This document shows positions 33,452 through 42,901 of a stretch of DNA of 64,000 nt, in pieces (within the stretch, counting starts at the first letter, position 1; each line of letters opens with the position of its first letter). The DNA lies in NCBI GenBank assembly GCA_050330205.1, contig JBHJOA010000016.1:1-64000 (forward strand). The letters are read 5' to 3'. This stretch comes from Pelagibius sp050330205 (GTDB lineage: Bacteria; Pseudomonadota; Alphaproteobacteria; Kiloniellales; Kiloniellaceae). The notes under the pieces are model-generated. The model saw only the letters and a list, made by a program, of their open reading frames with translations, did not search any database and had not been told where the DNA came from. A program made the position numbers and the translations under genes.

Positions 33452-35532
33452 CTCCGCCGCGACCGCTGGAGCGCTTGCTGCGCCCCCGCACCCTCGCCGT
33501 CATCGGCGGCGACCCGGCGGCGGAGGTCGTCCGCCAATGCGACCGCATGGGCTACGGCGGCGAGATCTGGCCGGTGCATCCGACCAGGGAAGAGGTCGCC
33601 GGCCGCCGCGCGTTCAGGAGCATTGCCGAACTGCCCGGGGCGCCGGATGCCGCTTTCATCGCGGTCAACCGCCACCTAACCATCGACGCCGTGCGCGATC
33701 TGGCAGCGTTGGGGGCAGGCGGCGCGGTCTGCTATGCCTCGGGCTTCCGCGAGGCCGGGAACGAAGACGCCGAAGGCGAGGCCCTGCAGGCACGCCTGAT
33801 CGAGGCCGCCGGGGCCATGCCGATCATCGGCCCCAACTGCTACGGCCTCATCAACTACGGCGACGGCGCCCTGCTGTGGCCCGACCAGCACGGCGGCCGG
33901 CGGCTCGCGGCCGGCGAGCGCGGCGTCGCCATCGTCACCCAGTCCTCGAACATCGCCATCAACATGACGATGCAGCGGCGCGGCCTGCCGCTAGCCTACG
34001 TGCTGACCGCCGGCAACCAGGCGCAGACGGGACTCTCCGACCTCGCCCTCGGCCTGCTCGACGACCCGCGGGTGACGGCCCTCGGCCTGCATATCGAAGG
34101 CTTCGACTCCCTTGCCGGCATGGAAGCCGTGGCGGCGAAGGCCCGCGCATTGCGCAAGCCCGTGGTCGCCATGAAGCTGGGCCGCTCGGCCCAGGCGCGT
34201 GCCGCCACCCTTTCCCATACCGCCTCGCTGGCCGGCTCCGATGCCGCCGCCGACGCATTCCTGAAGCGGCTCGGTATCGCCCGCCTCGCCAGCATTCCCG
34301 CCTTCCTGGAAACGCTGAAGCTGCTGCATGTCGTCGGCCCCCTGCCGGGGTCGGCGATCTCCTCGATGAGCTGCTCCGGCGGCGAGGCCTCGGTGATGGC
34401 CGATGCGGCGGAGGGCCGCGGAGTCGCGTTCCGCGCGCTCGGCGCCGCAGAGGCCAAGGCGGTGAAGGCCACCCTGGGACCGCTGGTCGCGGTGTCCAAT
34501 CCGCTCGACTATCACACCTTCATCTGGGCCGACGAACAGGCGATGACAGCGACCTTCACCGCCATGGTGGGCGCCGGCTTCGACCTCAACCTGCTGGTGC
34601 TCGACTTCCCGCGCGCCGACCGCTGCGACGACGCCGACTGGTGGCCGACACTGCGCGCCTTCGAGGCCGCTCTGCGGACCCACGATGCGAGAGGCGCGGT
34701 GGTGGCCAGCCTGCCGGAGAACTTCACCGAGGACCAGGCGGCCGTGCTTATCGGCCGCGGCATCGCCCCCCTGGCCGGCATCGACGATGCCCTGGCGGCG
34801 GCCGAAGCGGCGGCCGCCATCGGCGCGGCCTGGCGGCACGACCCGGCGGCGCCCGTCGCCGCCTCTGCCCGGAGCGAAGCCGGCGGGTTGGAGACCCTGG
34901 ACGAAGCCGACGCCAAGGCGCTGCTGAAGGCGCGGGGTGTCGCCGTGCCCGAAGGCCGCCGCGCGACCGACCCGGACGACGCCGTCGCCGCCGCGGCCGA
35001 ACTCGGCTACCCCGTTGCCCTGAAAGCCCTCGGCCTCGCCCACAAGACCGAGGCCGGCGCGGTACGGCTGAACCTCGCCTCGCCGGAGGCCCTGCGCGCC
35101 GCCGCCCGCGAACTCGCGACCCTCGGCGAGGGACTCTATGTCGAACGCATGGTCGCCGATCCCCTGGCCGAGGTCATCGTCGGCATCACCCTCGAGCCGC
35201 CCTTCGGCCCGGTGCTGACCCTCGGCAGCGGCGGCGAACTGGTCGAACTGCTGCGCGACACCGCGACCTTGCTGCTGCCCGCGAGCCGTGACGACATCGC
35301 CGCCGCGTTTGCCGGGCTGCGCTCGGCACCGCTGCTGGCCGGATACCGCGGCCGCCCCCGGGGCGATCTCGCCGCCGCCGTCGCGGTGGTCGAGGCGGTG
35401 CAGCGACTTGCGCTGGCGCAAGCGGCGTCTATCGTGGAACTCGAAATCAATCCCTTGATCGTCTCAGCCGAAGGCCGCGGCGCCGTCGCCGCGGACGCGC
35501 TTATCGTCAGGAGGAAAGTGGCCGATGACTGA
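33445..35532 (+). CDS. ADP-forming acyl-CoA ligase (acetate-CoA ligase family)
   Basis: A 695-residue single-chain NDP-forming CoA ligase. It has a CoA-binding Rossmann domain (RTLAVIGGDPAAEVVRQ), succinyl-CoA-ligase-like domains with the probable phospho-histidine His258 (LSHTASLAGSD), and a C-terminal ATP-grasp domain (GYPVALKALGLAHKTEAGAV). In the gammaproteobacterial cai system, CoA is attached by the AMP-forming CaiC or transferred by CaiB. Here this type of ligase sits between an acyl-CoA dehydrogenase and a CaiD homologue, overlapping both by 7-8 bp, so it may activate carnitine or crotonobetaine. The substrate is inferred from context. Confidence 0.83.
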   Translation: MLTPPRPLERLLRPRTLAVIGGDPAAEVVRQCDRMGYGGEIWPVHPTREEVAGRRAFRSIAELPGAPDAAFIAVNRHLTIDAVRDLAALGAGGAVCYASGFREAGNEDAEGEALQARLIEAAGAMPIIGPNCYGLINYGDGALLWPDQHGGRRLAAGERGVAIVTQSSNIAINMTMQRRGLPLAYVLTAGNQAQTGLSDLALGLLDDPRVTALGLHIEGFDSLAGMEAVAAKARALRKPVVAMKLGRSAQARAATLSHTASLAGSDAAADAFLKRLGIARLASIPAFLETLKLLHVVGPLPGSAISSMSCSGGEASVMADAAEGRGVAFRALGAAEAKAVKATLGPLVAVSNPLDYHTFIWADEQAMTATFTAMVGAGFDLNLLVLDFPRADRCDDADWWPTLRAFEAALRTHDARGAVVASLPENFTEDQAAVLIGRGIAPLAGIDDALAAAEAAAAIGAAWRHDPAAPVAASARSEAGGLETLDEADAKALLKARGVAVPEGRRATDPDDAVAAAAELGYPVALKALGLAHKTEAGAVRLNLASPEALRAAARELATLGEGLYVERMVADPLAEVIVGITLEPPFGPVLTLGSGGELVELLRDTATLLLPASRDDIAAAFAGLRSAPLLAGYRGRPRGDLAAAVAVVEAVQRLALAQAASIVELEINPLIVSAEGRGAVAADALIVRRKVADD

Positions 35533-36343
35533 CCCGAAAACGGCACCCAAGTCTCCCTCGAAGAACCACGTCATCCGCTGCCGTCGCGAAGGTGGTGTGC
35601 TCGAGGTGATCCTCGATCGCCCAAAGGCCAATGCCATCGACCTGGCGACCAGCCGCGTCATGGGCCAGACCTTCAAGGCCTTCCGCGACAACCCCGAGCT
35701 GCGGGTCGCGATCGTTACCGGCGGCGGCGACCGGTTCTTCTCCGCCGGCTGGGATCTGAAGGCGGCGGCCGGCGGCGATGCGGTCGACGGCGACTACGGC
35801 GTCGGCGGCTTCGGCGGTCTGCAGGAACTGCGCGACCTCAACAAGCCGGTGATCGCGGCGGTGAACGGCATGGCGGTGGGCGGCGGCTTCGAGCTGGCGC
35901 TTTCGGCCGACCTCATCCTGGCGGCCGAGGATGCCACCTTCGCGCTGCCGGAGATTCGCGCCGGCACCCTGGCCGATGCCGCCACGGTGAAGCTGCCCAA
36001 GCGCATGCCCTACCACATCGCCATGGACCTGCTGCTGACCGGCCGCTGGATGGATGCCGAAGAGGCCCACCGCTGGGGGCTGGTGAACGAGGTTGTGCCG
36101 CGGGACAAGCTGATGACGCGCGCCTGGGAGATCGCCGAGCTTCTGGCGTCCGGCCCGCCGCTGGTCTTCGCCGCCATCAAGGAGGTCGCGCGCGAGGCCG
36201 AGGCCCTGTCCTTCCGCGATGCCATGAACCGCATCACCAAGCGGCAGTTCCGCAGCGTCGACGTCCTCTACGACAGCGAGGACCAGCAGGAGGGCTTCCG
36301 CGCCTTCGCCGAGAAACGCGACCCGGTGTGGAAGGGCCGCTGA
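35525..36343 (+). CDS. caiD: carnitinyl-CoA dehydratase / crotonobetainyl-CoA hydratase
   Basis: Crotonase-fold protein of 272 residues that closely resembles CaiD. It shares DRPKANAID, FFSAGWDLKAAA, GGGFELAL and the C-terminal FAEKRDPVWKGR with the E. coli protein. Two acidic residues expected in the active site are present (Glu in GGGFELAL, Glu in FALPEIRAG). It interconverts L-carnitinyl-CoA and crotonobetainyl-CoA, so it links crotonobetaine (and, with an epimerase, D-carnitine) to L-carnitine. It overlaps the ligase gene by 8 bp and is followed by an esterase gene. Confidence in the reaction is high for a family call. Confidence 0.9.
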   Translation: MTDPKTAPKSPSKNHVIRCRREGGVLEVILDRPKANAIDLATSRVMGQTFKAFRDNPELRVAIVTGGGDRFFSAGWDLKAAAGGDAVDGDYGVGGFGGLQELRDLNKPVIAAVNGMAVGGGFELALSADLILAAEDATFALPEIRAGTLADAATVKLPKRMPYHIAMDLLLTGRWMDAEEAHRWGLVNEVVPRDKLMTRAWEIAELLASGPPLVFAAIKEVAREAEALSFRDAMNRITKRQFRSVDVLYDSEDQQEGFRAFAEKRDPVWKGR

Positions 36344-36354
36344 GGCCGCCCGGC

Positions 36355-37329
36355 ATGTCCCCGCCCCGCCCGCAGGAACCCGAGATCCTGGCCTTCGTCG
36401 CCGAGGTCGAGAGCTTCTACCCGCCGGATGCCGTCGACCTGACGGTCGACGCGCAGCGCCGCTGCTACGACGACCTCTGCCGCCATTTCGATGCGCATCT
36501 GCCGCCGGACCTCACCGTCGGCGACGCGGCAGCGGCACACCCCGACGCGCCGGTGCCGCTGCGCCGCTACAGGCCCGCCGGGATCCGGCAGCAGACCGTC
36601 ATCGTCTATTTCCACGGCGGTGGCTTCGTGGTCGGCGGCCTCGACAGCCACCATGCCGTCTGCGCCGAGATCGCCACCGCCACCGGCAGCGAACTCTGCG
36701 CCGTCGACTATCGCCTGGCCCCCGAACACCGCTTTCCCCTGGCCCTGACCGACTGCCTCGCCGCGCTGCTGGCCCAGGCAGGCCGGCCGATCGTGGTGGC
36801 GGGCGACAGCGCCGGCGGCAACCTCGCCGCCGGGGTCGCCATGACCCTGCGCGACGCCGCCCGCGGCACGGCCGCCGCAATGGACCTGCTGCGGGCGTCC
36901 GGCTGGCAACCCGGCGCGCCGCTGCCCCGCGTGACCGGCCAGGCGCTGATCTATCCCGTGCTGGGCGGACGCCTCGACAGCGGCTCCTTCGTGGAGATGG
37001 CCGAGGCGCCGGGACTGACCACGGCCGACGTGCGCTACTACCGCGATATCCTCGGCGCGCCGGAAGGCGATCCCTATGGTCATCCCCTGGCCGCCGCCGA
37101 CTGGTCCGGCCTGCCGCCGGCCTACATCACCGCCGCCCATTTCGACCCGCTGCGCGACGACGGCCGCCACTACGCCGCACGCCTCGCGGAAGCGGGTGTC
37201 GCCGTGACCTACCGCGAGGAACCACAGATGGTGCATGCCTGGCTGCGCGCGCGTCACCACAGTCCCGGCGCCCGGGCCGCCTTCGCCGCCCTCTGCCGGG
37301 GAGTGGACGAACTGCTCACAGCGGTGTAG
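36355..37329 (+). CDS. alpha/beta hydrolase, hormone-sensitive-lipase family
   Basis: Esterase of 324 residues. The oxyanion motif HGGGF (87-91) and the nucleophile GDSAGGN (Ser152) define the HSL group; the catalytic Asp is in AAHFDPLRDDG and the His in QMVHAW. No signal peptide is seen, so it is cytoplasmic. It is the last gene of the run beginning at 32291. O-acylcarnitine or choline esters are plausible substrates from context, not shown by sequence. The ATG at 36355, with TGAGG upstream, is preferred to a GTG at 36328 inside the preceding gene. Confidence 0.85.
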   Translation: MSPPRPQEPEILAFVAEVESFYPPDAVDLTVDAQRRCYDDLCRHFDAHLPPDLTVGDAAAAHPDAPVPLRRYRPAGIRQQTVIVYFHGGGFVVGGLDSHHAVCAEIATATGSELCAVDYRLAPEHRFPLALTDCLAALLAQAGRPIVVAGDSAGGNLAAGVAMTLRDAARGTAAAMDLLRASGWQPGAPLPRVTGQALIYPVLGGRLDSGSFVEMAEAPGLTTADVRYYRDILGAPEGDPYGHPLAAADWSGLPPAYITAAHFDPLRDDGRHYAARLAEAGVAVTYREEPQMVHAWLRARHHSPGARAAFAALCRGVDELLTAV

Positions 37330-37343
37330 CGGCGGCAGCCGCC

Positions 37344-39356
37344 TTACATCAGGTCGCGGGCGATCCGGCGCTGCCAGGTCTTCGCATGAACCCGGCGATC
37401 GCCTTCGAAGGCTTCGACCGATGCGGTGATCTGGAAGGCGTCCGCACTGCATTGCAGGCTGGCGACGCTTTCCGTGCGCACGGCCCAGTCGCCGCGCCGA
37501 AGTTCGCTGGTCCAGCGGCACTCGCCCGACGCCCGGTCGGGCTCGTCCAGAGGCAGGGCCCAGACCTCGTCGCGCTGCTGCCGCGTGATGAGGCCGGTCT
37601 GCGGATGCTCGTATGCACCGGTGTCCTCGTGGATCGTGTAGCGGGTCACGCCGGCGGTCAGGTCGCGCACGGCTTCACGCCGGCTTGCCGGGGGCGCATG
37701 CTCGATGTAGCGCGGCAACGGATCGGGGTTCGCCGGCGCCGGCACCTGGATTTCCGCGTGCGGGCCGAGCAGCGGCAAGGTCAACTCGGCTCCGGCCGCA
37801 AGATCCACCATCACGGCGGCAGCACCCGGCGTCGGCAGCACCAGCGGCCAGCAGGCGTTGGACAGAGAGAGCCGCAGGCGGTGGCCGGGCGGCAGGCGGT
37901 AGCCGCAGGCGTCCAGCCGCAGCTTGACCGCCACGGTCCGGCCCGCGGGCATGGGCTGCGGATCGGCACTGCCGTCCCGGTGCGCGAGGTTCAGAACGCC
38001 GTAGCCGATGCGCATCGCCGTGCCGTCGGGATGGACGTCGACCAGGCGCGCCGCCAGCAGCGCGGTCGCCGCGGCACAGCCGGTCGAAAGCGTCAGCAGC
38101 GGGCGGCCCAGTATCTCCAGGGCCTCGGTCAGCGGCGCGGTTTCGAAGACGACACTGCCGCCGTCGTCGACGCGCTGGTCGGCGGGCAACTCGGCATCGG
38201 GCTTCTGGGTGAAGTACTCGCCGCCCATGATCCCGGTGTCGGGGGGCGAGTCGATGACGACGGTCGTTTCCCCGCCGCCATCGCGGCGCGCGTCCGTGGC
38301 CGGCACCAGCCGACGTTCGGCGGTCAGGTGGAAGCGCGCCGCCGGCGCCTCGCCGGACCACGAGTCCACGGCAACCCAGCGGCCAGGGTCGTGCTCGCGC
38401 CGTGGCGCCGGCCGCAGCGCGTCGAGAATGTAGGCGCGCAGCTGCGGGTCGTGCTCGGCACCGTTTTCGACGCCCTTCAGCCAGCGGTCCCAAAAGCGCC
38501 GCGCCACGCCGTGGAAGTCCATGCGTGGCTTTGGCCAGGCGAAGTGCGGGTACTTGTGAATCCAGGGGCCGAGGATCGCCTGGGCGGAGGAGCCTAGACC
38601 CTCGACCGCCTCCAGCGGCGTGTTGCGATAGCCGTCGGCCCAGCCGGCGATGAGCAGCGCAGGCACCTCGAAACCGTCGAAGTCCTCGCAGATCGACCCG
38701 TGCCGCCAGTAGGCGTCGCGGCGCTGGTGCGCCAGCCAGGCCTCCAGCATGAAGGGTTCGCCCTCCAGGCGTTCCAGCCACATCGCCCGCCAGCGGTCGC
38801 CGACCAGGACGGGGTCGGGCGGGCGCGACTGATAAGCCAGCATTGTGGCCGCCCAGGACAGGTGGGCCGACAGCAGGGCGCCGCCCTTGTAGTGGATGTC
38901 GTCGGCGAAGCGGTCGACGGTGGAGGCAATGGAGATCACCGCCTGCAACCCCGGCGGACGCAGCGCCGCCACCTGCATCGCATTGAAGCCGCCCCAGGAG
39001 ATGCCCATCATGCCGACCGCGCCGGAACACCAGTCCTGCGCGGCGATCCAGGCGATCACCTCGCAGGCGTCGGAAAGCTCCCGCGGCGAGTATTCGTCGT
39101 CGATCACGCCCTCGGATTCTCCCGAGCCGCGGATGTCGACGCGCACACCGGCATAGCCCGCGGCGGCGAAAACGGGATAGGTGCTCTCGTCGCGGGGTGC
39201 CGTGCCGTCGCGCTTGCGGTAGGGCAGGAACTCGAGGATCGCCGGCACCGGTGCCGTTCCGGCGTCCAGTGGCAGCCAGATGCGGGCAGCGAGGCGCGCG
39301 CCGTCGGCAAGGACGATCCACTCGTTCTCGATGACCTTGCAGGCCGGGTCGCTCAA
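37344..39356 (-). CDS. CocE/NonD family hydrolase
   Basis: An alpha/beta hydrolase of 670 residues, X-Pro dipeptidyl-peptidase S15 type. The nucleophile is Ser120 in MGISWGGF, the VRVDIRGSGES motif precedes it, and a C-terminal jelly-roll domain (DACGYRLPPGHRLRLSLSNA) follows. Members cut esters (cocaine esterase) or amides such as glutaryl-7-ACA. It begins at a TTG 1 bp after the ABC ATPase gene and ends the transporter operon, so the transported compound is probably its substrate. No signal peptide is seen, which suggests intracellular cleavage after uptake. Confidence 0.88.
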   Translation of the reverse strand: MSDPACKVIENEWIVLADGARLAARIWLPLDAGTAPVPAILEFLPYRKRDGTAPRDESTYPVFAAAGYAGVRVDIRGSGESEGVIDDEYSPRELSDACEVIAWIAAQDWCSGAVGMMGISWGGFNAMQVAALRPPGLQAVISIASTVDRFADDIHYKGGALLSAHLSWAATMLAYQSRPPDPVLVGDRWRAMWLERLEGEPFMLEAWLAHQRRDAYWRHGSICEDFDGFEVPALLIAGWADGYRNTPLEAVEGLGSSAQAILGPWIHKYPHFAWPKPRMDFHGVARRFWDRWLKGVENGAEHDPQLRAYILDALRPAPRREHDPGRWVAVDSWSGEAPAARFHLTAERRLVPATDARRDGGGETTVVIDSPPDTGIMGGEYFTQKPDAELPADQRVDDGGSVVFETAPLTEALEILGRPLLTLSTGCAAATALLAARLVDVHPDGTAMRIGYGVLNLAHRDGSADPQPMPAGRTVAVKLRLDACGYRLPPGHRLRLSLSNACWPLVLPTPGAAAVMVDLAAGAELTLPLLGPHAEIQVPAPANPDPLPRYIEHAPPASRREAVRDLTAGVTRYTIHEDTGAYEHPQTGLITRQQRDEVWALPLDEPDRASGECRWTSELRRGDWAVRTESVASLQCSADAFQITASVEAFEGDRRVHAKTWQRRIARDLM

Positions 39357-39357
39357 G

Positions 39358-40989
39358 TCAGTGGCCTGCGCTTGCCATGCGCCGCGTGGTCAGCACCTCT
39401 TCCAGCCAGTCGAGGCGCATTTCCGGCACCGACTTCAGGAGGAGGTCGGTGTAGTCGTCGAAGGGTGGCGAGAGGACTTTCGATTTCGGCCCGAAGCGGA
39501 CTACCCGTCCCTGGTACATCACGGCGATGGAGTCGGCGATGGCGCGCACCGTGGCGATGTCGTGGGTGATGAAGAGATACGACAAATGGGTTTCCGCCTG
39601 CAGGCGCATCAGCAGCTTCAGGATGCCGGCGGCGACCAGCGGGTCCAGCGCCGAGGTCGGCTCGTCGCAGAGGATCACCTCGGGCTTGGCCGCCAGGGCG
39701 CGGGCGATGCAGACGCGCTGCTTCTGGCCGCCGGAGAGTTCGGCCGGATAGCGGTCGATGTAGCCCTTGCCCATCTCGATCTGCTCTAGCAGCTCGGCGA
39801 CCCGCTTTGTCTTCTCCTCGCCACGCATGCCGAAATAGAAGGTCAGCGGCCTGCCGACGATGTCGCGCACGGTCTGGCGGGGGTTCATGGCGGTATCGGC
39901 CATCTGATAGAGCATCTGGATCTGTCGCAGCTGCTCCTTGCTGCGGTCGGCGAACTTCGGCGGCAGCGGCTGGCCCTTGAAGTCAACCTCGCCCTTGGAC
40001 GCCGGCAGCAGGCCGGTGATGACACGCGCGAGGGTCGACTTGCCGGAGCCCGACTCGCCGACCACGGCCAGGGTCTGCCCCCGCGGCACGTGTACCGAGA
40101 CGTCGTGCAGCACCTTGAAGCCGCCGGAATAGGCGGCATCGACGCCTTCGATCCTGATCGTCGTGTCGGACTGCTCGGCCGCTTCCTGTTTCTGGATCTG
40201 GCGCACTGACACCAGCTCGCGGGTGTAGTCCTCGCGCGGCGCCTCGATGATCTGCTGTACCGGCCCGTACTCCACCATCCTGCCGTGGCGCAGCACCATG
40301 ATGTCGTCGGACACCTGGGCGACCACGGCCAAGTCGTGGGTGATATAGAGCGCCGCCGTGTGGGTCTCGTCGATGGCGCGCTTGATGGCGGCGAGCACGT
40401 CGATCTGCGTGGTCACGTCGAGCGCGGTGGTCGGCTCGTCGAAGACGATGAGTTCGGGTCCGGGGCAGAGCGCCATGGCGGTCATGGCACGCTGCAGCTG
40501 GCCGCCGGACACCTGGTGCGGGTAGCGTCGGCCGAAGGTGTCCGGATCCGGCAGTCCCAGCACCCCGAAGAGGTAGCGCGCCCTTTTCCAGGCCTCCTTC
40601 GGAGACATTTTGCCGTGGCGCAGGGTCGCCTCGATCACCTGGTCGCCGAGACGATGCGCCGGATTGAAGGCCGCCGCCGCCGATTGCGCAACGTAGCACA
40701 CGCGGTTGCCGCGGACCGCGCGGATGCCGTTGCTGCCAAGGTCGAGGATGTTCTCGCCGTCGAGGCGCACCTCGCCGCCGGTGATGCGCACGCCGCCCCG
40801 CCCGTAGGCCAGGGCGGCGAGGCCGATGGTCGACTTTCCGGCCCCCGACTCGCCGATGAGGCCGAGCACGCGCCCCTTCTGCAGCGTGAACGACACCCCG
40901 TGGACGATGGTGATGTCCTGCGGCGGCTCGCCCGGCGGATAGGCCGTGGCGCCAATCTTAAGGTCGCGGACGTCGAGAAGATCAACCAT
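39358..40989 (-). CDS. ABC transporter ATPase, DppD-DppF fusion
   Basis: A 543-residue protein with two ABC cassettes. The first Walker A is GESGAGKST (46-54), with signature VSGGQLQRAM and Walker B LIVFDEPTTALD. The second Walker A is GESGSGKST near 310, with LSGGQKQRV and ILCDEPTSALD. This is the fused form of the two ATPases of peptide/opine/nickel (PepT) importers. Both cassettes keep intact motifs. It overlaps the permease gene by 8 bp and is followed by the hydrolase gene. Confidence 0.93.
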   Translation of the reverse strand: MVDLLDVRDLKIGATAYPPGEPPQDITIVHGVSFTLQKGRVLGLIGESGAGKSTIGLAALAYGRGGVRITGGEVRLDGENILDLGSNGIRAVRGNRVCYVAQSAAAAFNPAHRLGDQVIEATLRHGKMSPKEAWKRARYLFGVLGLPDPDTFGRRYPHQVSGGQLQRAMTAMALCPGPELIVFDEPTTALDVTTQIDVLAAIKRAIDETHTAALYITHDLAVVAQVSDDIMVLRHGRMVEYGPVQQIIEAPREDYTRELVSVRQIQKQEAAEQSDTTIRIEGVDAAYSGGFKVLHDVSVHVPRGQTLAVVGESGSGKSTLARVITGLLPASKGEVDFKGQPLPPKFADRSKEQLRQIQMLYQMADTAMNPRQTVRDIVGRPLTFYFGMRGEEKTKRVAELLEQIEMGKGYIDRYPAELSGGQKQRVCIARALAAKPEVILCDEPTSALDPLVAAGILKLLMRLQAETHLSYLFITHDIATVRAIADSIAVMYQGRVVRFGPKSKVLSPPFDDYTDLLLKSVPEMRLDWLEEVLTTRRMASAGH

Positions 40990-41809
40990 CGCCGCGCCCT
41001 CCCTTCAGGCTGGAGGTTCGGTTCAGCAGCCAGTCGACCACCAGGTTGACGCAGATGGCGAGGCCGGCAATGGCGGCGCCGGGGATCAGCGCCGCCGGGA
41101 TGCCGAAGATGATGCCGTCCTTGTTGTCCTTGACGATGCCGCCCCAGTCCGCTTCCGGCGGCTGGATACCGAGGCCGAGAAAGGAGAGGGTCGAGAGGAA
41201 CAGTACCGAGAAGGCGAAACGCAGGCCGAACTCGGCCAGTAGAGGCGACAGGGTGTTGGGCAGGATCTCCCGGAAGATGATCCACAGCCGCCCCTCGCCG
41301 CGCAGCCGCGCCGCCTCGACGAACTCCATCACCGCCACGTCGAGAGCCACGGCGCGGCCGATGCGGAACACGCGGGTCGATTCCAGCACGGCGATGACGG
41401 CGATGAGGATCCACAGCTCCTGCGGCAGCACCGCCAGCACGATCAGCGCGAAGATCAGGGTCGGGATCGACATCATGAGGTCATTGACGCGCGACAGGCC
41501 CTGGTCGGTCCAGCCGCCGACCACCGCCGCGGTGAAGGAGAGGAAAACCCCCATGCAGAACGCGAGCACCGTCGCCAGGAAAGCCACGGAGATGGTGGTC
41601 TGGGCGCCATAGATAAGGCGGGACAGCAGGTCGCGGCCGAGGTTGTCGGTGCCGAGCAGGAAGTCCCCGCCCATCGGCAGCCAGATGTCGCCGACGACCT
41701 CACGCTCGCCGTAGGGCGCGATCAAGGGCGCGAAGATCGCGCAGAAGATCGCGAGCGCCATGCCGGACATGCCGACCCAGGCACTGATCGGGATTGCACG
41801 CCACCTCAT
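40982..41809 (-). CDS. ABC transporter permease, DppC type
   Basis: Inner-membrane permease of 275 residues with about six hydrophobic segments. An N-terminal OppC-type region (PYGEREVVGDIWLPM...FLLGTDNLGRDLLSR) and an EAA loop (FVEAARLRGEGRLWIIFREILPN) are visible. It pairs with the DppB-type permease; the start codon overlaps the stop of that gene (ATGA). It is the translocation channel for the solute delivered by the binding protein at 42902-44491. Confidence 0.93.
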   Translation of the reverse strand: MRWRAIPISAWVGMSGMALAIFCAIFAPLIAPYGEREVVGDIWLPMGGDFLLGTDNLGRDLLSRLIYGAQTTISVAFLATVLAFCMGVFLSFTAAVVGGWTDQGLSRVNDLMMSIPTLIFALIVLAVLPQELWILIAVIAVLESTRVFRIGRAVALDVAVMEFVEAARLRGEGRLWIIFREILPNTLSPLLAEFGLRFAFSVLFLSTLSFLGLGIQPPEADWGGIVKDNKDGIIFGIPAALIPGAAIAGLAICVNLVVDWLLNRTSSLKGGRGDG

Positions 41810-42900
41810 CGCGGGTGCCTCAGACGCGGGTTGGCGACGATGCCCAGGATATCCGCGGTCATGTTCAGCATGATGTAAACCGTCGCGAAAATCAGGCCGC
41901 AGGCCTGTACCACCGGCAGGTCACGCACGGTCACCGCGTCCACCATGTACTGTCCCATGCCCGGATAGACGAAAACCACCTCGACCACCACCACGCCGAC
42001 AACGAGATAGGCGAGGTTGAGGGCCACGACGTTGATGATCGGCGCGACGGCGTTGGGGGCGGCATGGCGCGCGATGATGCGCAGGGTACCGAGCCCCTTC
42101 AACTCGGCCGTCTCCACGTAGGGCGAGGACATCACGTTGAGGATCGCCGCCCGTGTCATCCGCATCATGTGCGCCAGCACCACCAGCACCAGGGTGGCGC
42201 AGGGCAGAACGATGGCCTCCATGCGCTGTTCGAAGGGCATGCCGGCGTAGACGGTCGAGGGAAAGGTCAGCCAGCCGCCCTGTACGGCGATGAAGAGAAT
42301 GAGGATGTAACCGACGAAGAACTCAGGCAGGGAAATCGCCGCCAGGGAGAGCACGTTGATCATGCGGTCGGGAAAGCGGTTGCGGTAGTGCACGGCCAGC
42401 ATGCCGAGGCCGATGGCCAGCGGCACCGAGACAATGGCAGCCCAGAAGGCGAGGAAGAGGGTGTTGCCGAGCCTGAGGCCGATCTGCCGGGACACCGAGT
42501 TGCCGCTGGCCCAGGAATTGCCGAAATCGCCCTGGACGGCGCCGCCGAGCCACTGCAGGTAGCGGGTGACCGCCGGCTGGTCGAGACCGAGTTCCTGGCG
42601 GATGTTGGCCACCGCCTGGGGGGTCGCCGACTGGCCCAGATAGGTCTGCGCGAAATCGCCCGGCAGCGCCTCGATGCCGAGAAAGATCACCACCGAGACG
42701 GCGAACAGCAATCCCGCGCTGAGGCCGAGGCGCTGCAGAATCAGCGCGGTCAACGGCATGGCGTGGCGAAAGCGGTTCCATGCTGCTACCTGCCCGGCGG
42801 CCGCGGCCGGACCGGGGGGCGCCGCGGCGACGCCCCCCATGTCCGGCGCCGCCGGCGGGCCGGCGCGGCCGGGGTCGGATCCCCCGCTGCCTGCACTCAT
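41806..42900 (-). CDS. ABC transporter permease, DppB type
   Basis: Permease of 364 residues with the DppB pattern: VVIFLGIEALPGDFA, LGLDQPAVTRYLQWL, MTRAAILNVMSSPYVETAELKGLG (EAA loop) and VVVVEVVFVYPGMGQYMVDAV. It has an unusual N-terminal extension of some 47 residues, rich in Gly, Ala and Pro, before the first membrane helix. An ATG at codon 48 is an alternative start that would give normal length. The ATG at 42900 lies 1 bp after the binding-protein stop. Confidence 0.9.
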   Translation of the reverse strand: MSAGSGGSDPGRAGPPAAPDMGGVAAAPPGPAAAAGQVAAWNRFRHAMPLTALILQRLGLSAGLLFAVSVVIFLGIEALPGDFAQTYLGQSATPQAVANIRQELGLDQPAVTRYLQWLGGAVQGDFGNSWASGNSVSRQIGLRLGNTLFLAFWAAIVSVPLAIGLGMLAVHYRNRFPDRMINVLSLAAISLPEFFVGYILILFIAVQGGWLTFPSTVYAGMPFEQRMEAIVLPCATLVLVVLAHMMRMTRAAILNVMSSPYVETAELKGLGTLRIIARHAAPNAVAPIINVVALNLAYLVVGVVVVEVVFVYPGMGQYMVDAVTVRDLPVVQACGLIFATVYIMLNMTADILGIVANPRLRHPR

Positions 42901-42901
42901 G

